From NCBI GenBank assembly GCA_964057225.1, contig OZ059899.1, positions 5,146,001-5,210,000 of the forward strand: a DNA stretch of 64,000 nt, read 5' to 3'. Numbering within the stretch: position 1 is the stretch's first letter; each line of letters starts with the position of its first letter. The position numbers were made by a program, and so were the translations under genes. The notes under the pieces are model-generated. The model made no database searches and had not been told where the DNA came from. It worked only from the letters and a program-made list of their open reading frames with translations. This document shows, piece after piece, positions 59,457 through 64,000 of the stretch. This DNA is from Auanema rhodensis (taxonomy: Eukaryota > Nematoda > Chromadorea > Rhabditida > Rhabditidae).

Positions 59457-62400
59457 AGGCGGCGAACACACTCACCACTCCTCTTTCTCTCCCCTGTGTC
59501 TCTCACTCTCGCTCTTATACATATACATATGGACCCTGTATTGATCGCAGTCATCGCCGAGGCAACCAACACTCTTACACAGTGAAACCAGGCGGCCAGT
59601 GTCCAGCCGCGGTGTTGATCACAGATAGAAGATGAGGGAGAAGTATACTGAGATGAACAGTAGAAAATAAAGGAAACTGAAAAGCAGAGAAGAACAGAGT
59701 AGAGAAGAGGATGAAAAGAGAGATGAGAATGTGTCCCTGAGTGGGCGCAGCAAGGCGTACACTCAACTCTTCTATCGCTGCCATTGCTATTGGAGGACCA
59801 TCAAAGCTGTGCCAAGAGGACAAAGAAACGAGCGAAAGCAGAAAAGTTGGACCGAAATTGAAAGCATAGGCAATTTTGACGCTTGGAATCGTAGAAAACA
59901 AAATTTAACTACAGGTTAACTCTGGTCTCTCATATCATATACTATTGTGATTGAAGCCCAGAACCTTTTTTTCTGCATCATCTCCATCTTCATCATTCTC
60001 ATTTTCTCTTTCTTTTCATGTCCCATCCACTCTTCCTCAGACAACACTCGTAATTTCTTTCGCAAATCAATAGCTTAGTGTGCTGCTAGTTGTTGAAGAA
60101 AGGATGCATCAGGACAAGCATGCGGGAACAGGCACAACGGCGAAAGAACGTTTCAGTATTCGATAGAAAATCTAATGACGACATTTTACACCCTCATTCA
60201 AAGGGTTGGTTTATTTAACTCAAACGTATTCAGAAAATCTATAAATATATAAAATGTAGGCTCATTATCGGTATATATATCGAGCCAAGAAATCTGAGAT
60301 GTTCAATTTAATAGCGATTAAATTAAGAGCAATAACTGATATTAATTTTAAGCATGAGCTTTTAAAATATAATAAAACATGCAAGTATAATTATAACTAA
60401 ACGGCAAAGTGAACAACTTGGCGCAAAGCCAAAAGATAAATTGGCACTGTGCCACAGCAAGGCAAGCGTTCTCTAAGTAGGGCAGAAAGGTCACCATACA
60501 AAAAAATTCCGCAGAGAACGGAATCTTACTTAGAACCGTTGATGCTTTATCCAATATAATAGTATATTAGATGAACAAAAAAGATAGAATATTCGAATTG
60601 CTCTCGCATTGAATGGGGACTAGTTAAATCTGTACTTTTCAAAATTCTCGGAAACTTAAAACGTATATTAATCAAACAATGAGAGATCAACAACAAAACC
60701 TATGAGAAGACCTAACTTAGTTAGTGGTGATTAAATTAATTTCGGGCTACTTTGTAATAGTCCTTATAATATAATATCCAACTGTGGTAAAAACTATGCT
60801 TCTTCATATTCAATCTTCGTTTTTTTCCAAGAGAGCATTTAAACAGATTGATAAAGAGGGAGGCATGACAAGATTGACTCCAATCAAATGTTTAAAAATA
60901 CACAACGCAGTATTTTCTCTAATGAGACAGAAAAATCTGCCAAAACTCGTGATATAAGAAACTAGGAAAAGCTCACAGAGAAGAATTAACAATATAAATC
61001 TAGTTTCAATGAATTTCAGTACCGTTTTCCCTATTTTTATATAGAAAAGGACTTTTACCCCGACAGTTACAAAGTCAAATTCGCGCATCCATTTAGAACC
61101 ATGACCTTTAAAATTACACAAATGATCAATTACGACCCAGTCATTGATTAGTTTCCGTTACAAAAAGCGGTATTTCGTATGCAGCCGATAAACAGTTAGA
61201 AACTCAAAATACATATTAGTTGACATTCCGTTTCAAAGACATGATAACCTTGATATGGACTATAAACTCAGTTGCACCTATTCAACAACTCAGAAAATTA
61301 AAATTTTTGTTGGTGCTATAACTGAGAAACCGAATATAAAGCAATTGACATGAAACCAACAGCAATAAAATTTTGCAATATACAAGAGTAATAAAACTTT
61401 AATACGTAAAAGCATAGATTCATCATTAATGACGAAAAGAAAAAGAAGTTTAACGTTCGCGAAGCGTTAGATTGTCGAATAACGCAATCTCGTGTCGCGG
61501 TCATCTGCCTGGGTAGTGCTGATGGCCTTGGTTATTGATCAAAACGGTTAGGAGGGGATAGACAAATGAGAGCAGAGATGATGACAAGACATAGAATTGA
61601 GGGCAAAGCTAATCCAATGTTGTCAACACAGCTCATCGACGGGTCACTTGTAAGTGTACTGGTCACTATCAGAAGCCACCAAATACTTGTCATTTGATTG
61701 ATACATTTAAGAGTAGACGACATAACTGTTTTAATAGTGATATCTATATCATATCAGACTCAAGCCAAATGCTCAGATAGAGTTCAAACACATAAAAAAC
61801 GCAAAAGGTAATCAACCAAGCGTCCCTAAATTGCAGATAAAACATAATTGGTAAGAGCATTTTAATATATCATAAGCCCACTTGCAAAATAAATAGAAAT
61901 AATGATCTAATTAAAATTCAACCAGATCATCATGAGACGATAGTGCCACAGATTATTATAAGTAGAAAATTTAGAAATCAAAGAAAATATAGCAATCCAC
62001 ATATAATAAAAAATAAAAACATCATACATATATATAAATATAAATATATAATGTTTTTATTACAAATGAGAAAAAAAAGTTTAAAATGGATAAACATAAA
62101 CAGGAAAAAAATAAACGTACAACGGATTAACAGTAAAAAAACAAAATTGATAAAGCACGCAGGATATAATCGCTAAACTGCGTTCTCCTTGCAATTTAGC
62201 GTTAGAGCGCATTTTTATTTTTTAGTCTGCTCCTTACTAGGATAGCAATCATTAATTCTTCCATAATTTCACCATATTGTATTTTACAATTGAATATTGG
62301 AACATTCCTGCGAATTTTTAAAATCATTTCATATTTTTTAATATAAGAATATTCTTATTACCTTTCAGTGGTTATCATGGGTATTCGCATTATACTCCCT

Positions 62401-62477
62401 ATGTTACAAACAAACTTGCTTTACTCAATTTCATTTGTATTTTCCTCTTGTTCATTTATCTTTATCACCTGGTTTTG

Positions 62478-62491
62478 TCTCCCATAGCAAC
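62478..62491 (+). promoter_or_regulatory. X-box-like RFX/DAF-19 site upstream of odr-4
   Basis: TCTCCCATAGCAAC matches the ciliary X-box consensus RYYNYYWTRRNRAC at 13 of 14 positions (the first base differs). It ends 75 bases before the odr-4 start codon, within the usual distance window for DAF-19 targets. ODR-4 acts in ciliated chemosensory neurons, so the site makes functional sense. Binding is inferred. Confidence 0.5.
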
Positions 62492-62566
62492 GGGATTACT
62501 TTTCGATCTGCTGTAGTAATCAGCGGGCTTAATCCGCTGTGCGCACACTTTTCTCAGCTCATCATA

Positions 62567-64000
62567 ATGCTGGTTCTTGACGTTCCTTCAGAAATGATCG
62601 TATTCCCTAATTCATTGGATAGTTGGTTTGATAAAACAACTAAATTACACTGCCAACAAGAGAAAGAAAAAGGAATTCTGACGTCAGTCTATTTTTTAAT
62701 TGGCTCTTTCTGTTCGGATGGAGATATTCATGTGGCTTATCCTGTTAAATGCCCCCATCCGGAATCGGCTAAAGATTCTGTAAGTTCTAAACGTGTTAAG
62801 CGGAATTTATTGAAAGAAAAACTATCTATTTGCGGAGATGAGAAGGTATGTATTATCAGAAATATGTCGTATCGTGTAGCACACTTCTCATCTGTACACT
62901 TGATTCTAAGTTTTACTCTTTCTTGCACCTAGCTGTGTAATCTTCAGCATTACTTTCTAAAACTTTTGTAGGTAAACAATCATATTATTCTTTATTCTTT
63001 AGGAAGGAGATGCGCTCAGTAAATCTTTGGATGATGAATGGATAATTGACTGTGCGGGAAAAATAACAAGAATCTTACCTGGTGGTGTTAATGTTGTAGG
63101 TAAGTATTATTTCTTCAAGCCTTTTGAAAAGTATTTATGATTTGAGGAGTTGCTTGGTTCTCAAATAAGAATGTTTATGTTGAAAATAAGTCAATGATAG
63201 TTATGGCTATTGCTCGAATACAAAGAACAAACAATTCCTTAACAACACTGAATCTGGGAAATGTTCATGACTATATGGTAAATTGAAGGATATGTCTTTT
63301 TTCTTAAATTTATTCGTGATTTTCAGGGTTTAGTATTCATTGAGACACCTTTTGGCAAAGCACAGGGAACCATAGTTGATGTAGTGAAACGAAGTCCTGA
63401 AACGCCAACTAAAATATCATTTTCAGCGGTAAGGGATTGATTAAACTTTTTAAATAGCACGGTTTCACAGTTAGAATGGATATCAGTCGTAACAAATGCT
63501 TCTGCACGGGTTAATCTCAACGTTCCACTCAGAGGTCAGCAGTCCCATTTCTATAATGAGTTTGCTGCCGCTATACGTCCTTTTGCGGAAAATCTGTTTT
63601 CGTGTGATACGGTAAATCTTTTTTAAACAGAATACCATCAAATGGCCCTTATGCAGATCTTAATAGACGGAGTTTTAAGAGAGGGCACTGAACCGTTGTT
63701 TAAGGATCCTAAAAAGAAAAAATCTACTGCCGTAGATGTGCAATTATTTATTGATCCCTGTCGTATGTTATACTACTGTTTCCAAAATAGAAATGGATTT
63801 TAGATAATAAGGAAAACTCTTGTGTGCCACAGAAAGCTAGCAATCTTCATGAAATAACATTTGATGTTGAGGTACATAACACTTATACTTATAGAAAATT
63901 GAAAGAATGACCCAGATTTAAGCATTTAAACTTAATTTTAGATTCGTGGAGCTGTGCCTGTTCGTTCTAACGTAGAAGCTGTCAAAACGGCTGCTAAGCA
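62567..64000 (+). CDS. odr-4: ODR-4, chemoreceptor-trafficking protein (3' end outside window)
   Basis: ODR-4 is an ER membrane protein that, with the UFSP2 homologue ODR-8, folds and delivers GPCR odorant receptors to cilia. Exon 1 is 62567-62845; the start (MLVLDVPSEM) follows a cttttctcag acceptor by nine bases. Exon 2 from 63003 holds the family hallmark SLDDEWIIDCAGKITRILPG, then GGVNVVGVAWFSN. Later exons carry NVHDYMGLVFIETP, LEWISVVTNASARVNLNVPL and TAVDVQLFIDP, matching the ODR4 domain in order. The last exon in view (GAVPVRSNVEAVKTAAKQ) runs off the end, so the C-terminal membrane anchor is not seen. Compared with human ODR4, the N-terminus starts at the equivalent place and contains the expected GSFCSDGDIHVAYPV strand. 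Confidence 0.9.

Larger units (their letters stand above)
58271..62566. other. Divergent 4.3 kb region, imph-1 and odr-4
   Basis: The upstream regions of two divergent genes. It contains CAG and AT microsatellites, a GC-richer segment at about 59390-59900 with CT-rich tracts that could be the imph-1 promoter, and an X-box-like site near odr-4. An open frame at 58695-59033 (plus strand) has no recognisable feature, and nothing else looks coding. Confidence 0.45.

Noticed and set aside
61451-61469. Palindrome-like TAACG...CGTTA
   Set aside because: Only five-base arms around a TTCGCGAA core; not distinguishable from chance.

Overview
This 64 kb window is nuclear DNA of a nematode. It is AT-rich. 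Its genes are split by many short introns of about 45-60 bases with loose acceptors (ttcag, tttag, ttaag). Most start codons lie 0-15 bases downstream of a free-standing splice acceptor, which is the mark of spliced-leader trans-splicing. Most genes match Caenorhabditis elegans chromosome III genes, and several C. elegans neighbour pairs survive (recalled from memory, not searched): atgl-1/C05D11.8/popl-1/mrps-17, mdt-30/rfc-5, rpc-2/mlc-3 and pan-1/imph-1. The species cannot be named from this sequence; the loose acceptors argue weakly against Caenorhabditis itself. Layout, left to right: 1-5977 (+) 3' part of the proteasome scaffold ECM29. 6337-11559: three secreted-protein genes, namely a single-domain ShKT peptide (-), a von Willebrand A domain protein (+) and an astacin metalloprotease with a possible ShKT tail exon (-). 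11560-16031: long gene-poor stretch. 16032-19243 (-): adipose triglyceride lipase (ATGL). 19244-24534: long non-coding stretch upstream of ATGL with four CACGTG E-boxes. 24535-37521 (-): five genes head to tail with gaps of only 168-296 bases, in transcription order RFC5, a MED30-like Mediator subunit, mitochondrial ribosomal protein S17, POP1 (RNase P/MRP) and an FHIP-type dynein adaptor. This looks like one polycistronic operon. A small Gly/Tyr-rich secreted peptide gene with its own TATA box lies on the opposite strand inside one POP1 intron. 37820-43041 (+): RPC2, second-largest subunit of RNA polymerase III, divergent from RFC5 across 298 bases. 44430-46964 (+): myosin essential light chain MLC-3. 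49673-52734 (-): PAN-1-type transmembrane leucine-rich-repeat protein. 55662-58270 (-): IGF2BP/IMP-type four-KH RNA-binding protein with Lys/Glu-rich insertions in KH3 and KH4. 62567-64000 (+): 5' part of ODR-4, with an X-box-like element just upstream. Most of the genes are housekeeping (DNA clamp loading, Pol II and Pol III transcription, tRNA and rRNA processing, mitochondrial translation, proteasome). The points worth a second look are the inferred five-gene operon, the nested peptide gene, the regulatory motifs that fit their downstream genes (E-boxes at ATGL, X-box at odr-4), the KH-loop insertions, and unassigned open frames at 43151-44128 and 48583-48840. No convincing tRNA, rRNA, CRISPR array, transposase gene or virus was found.
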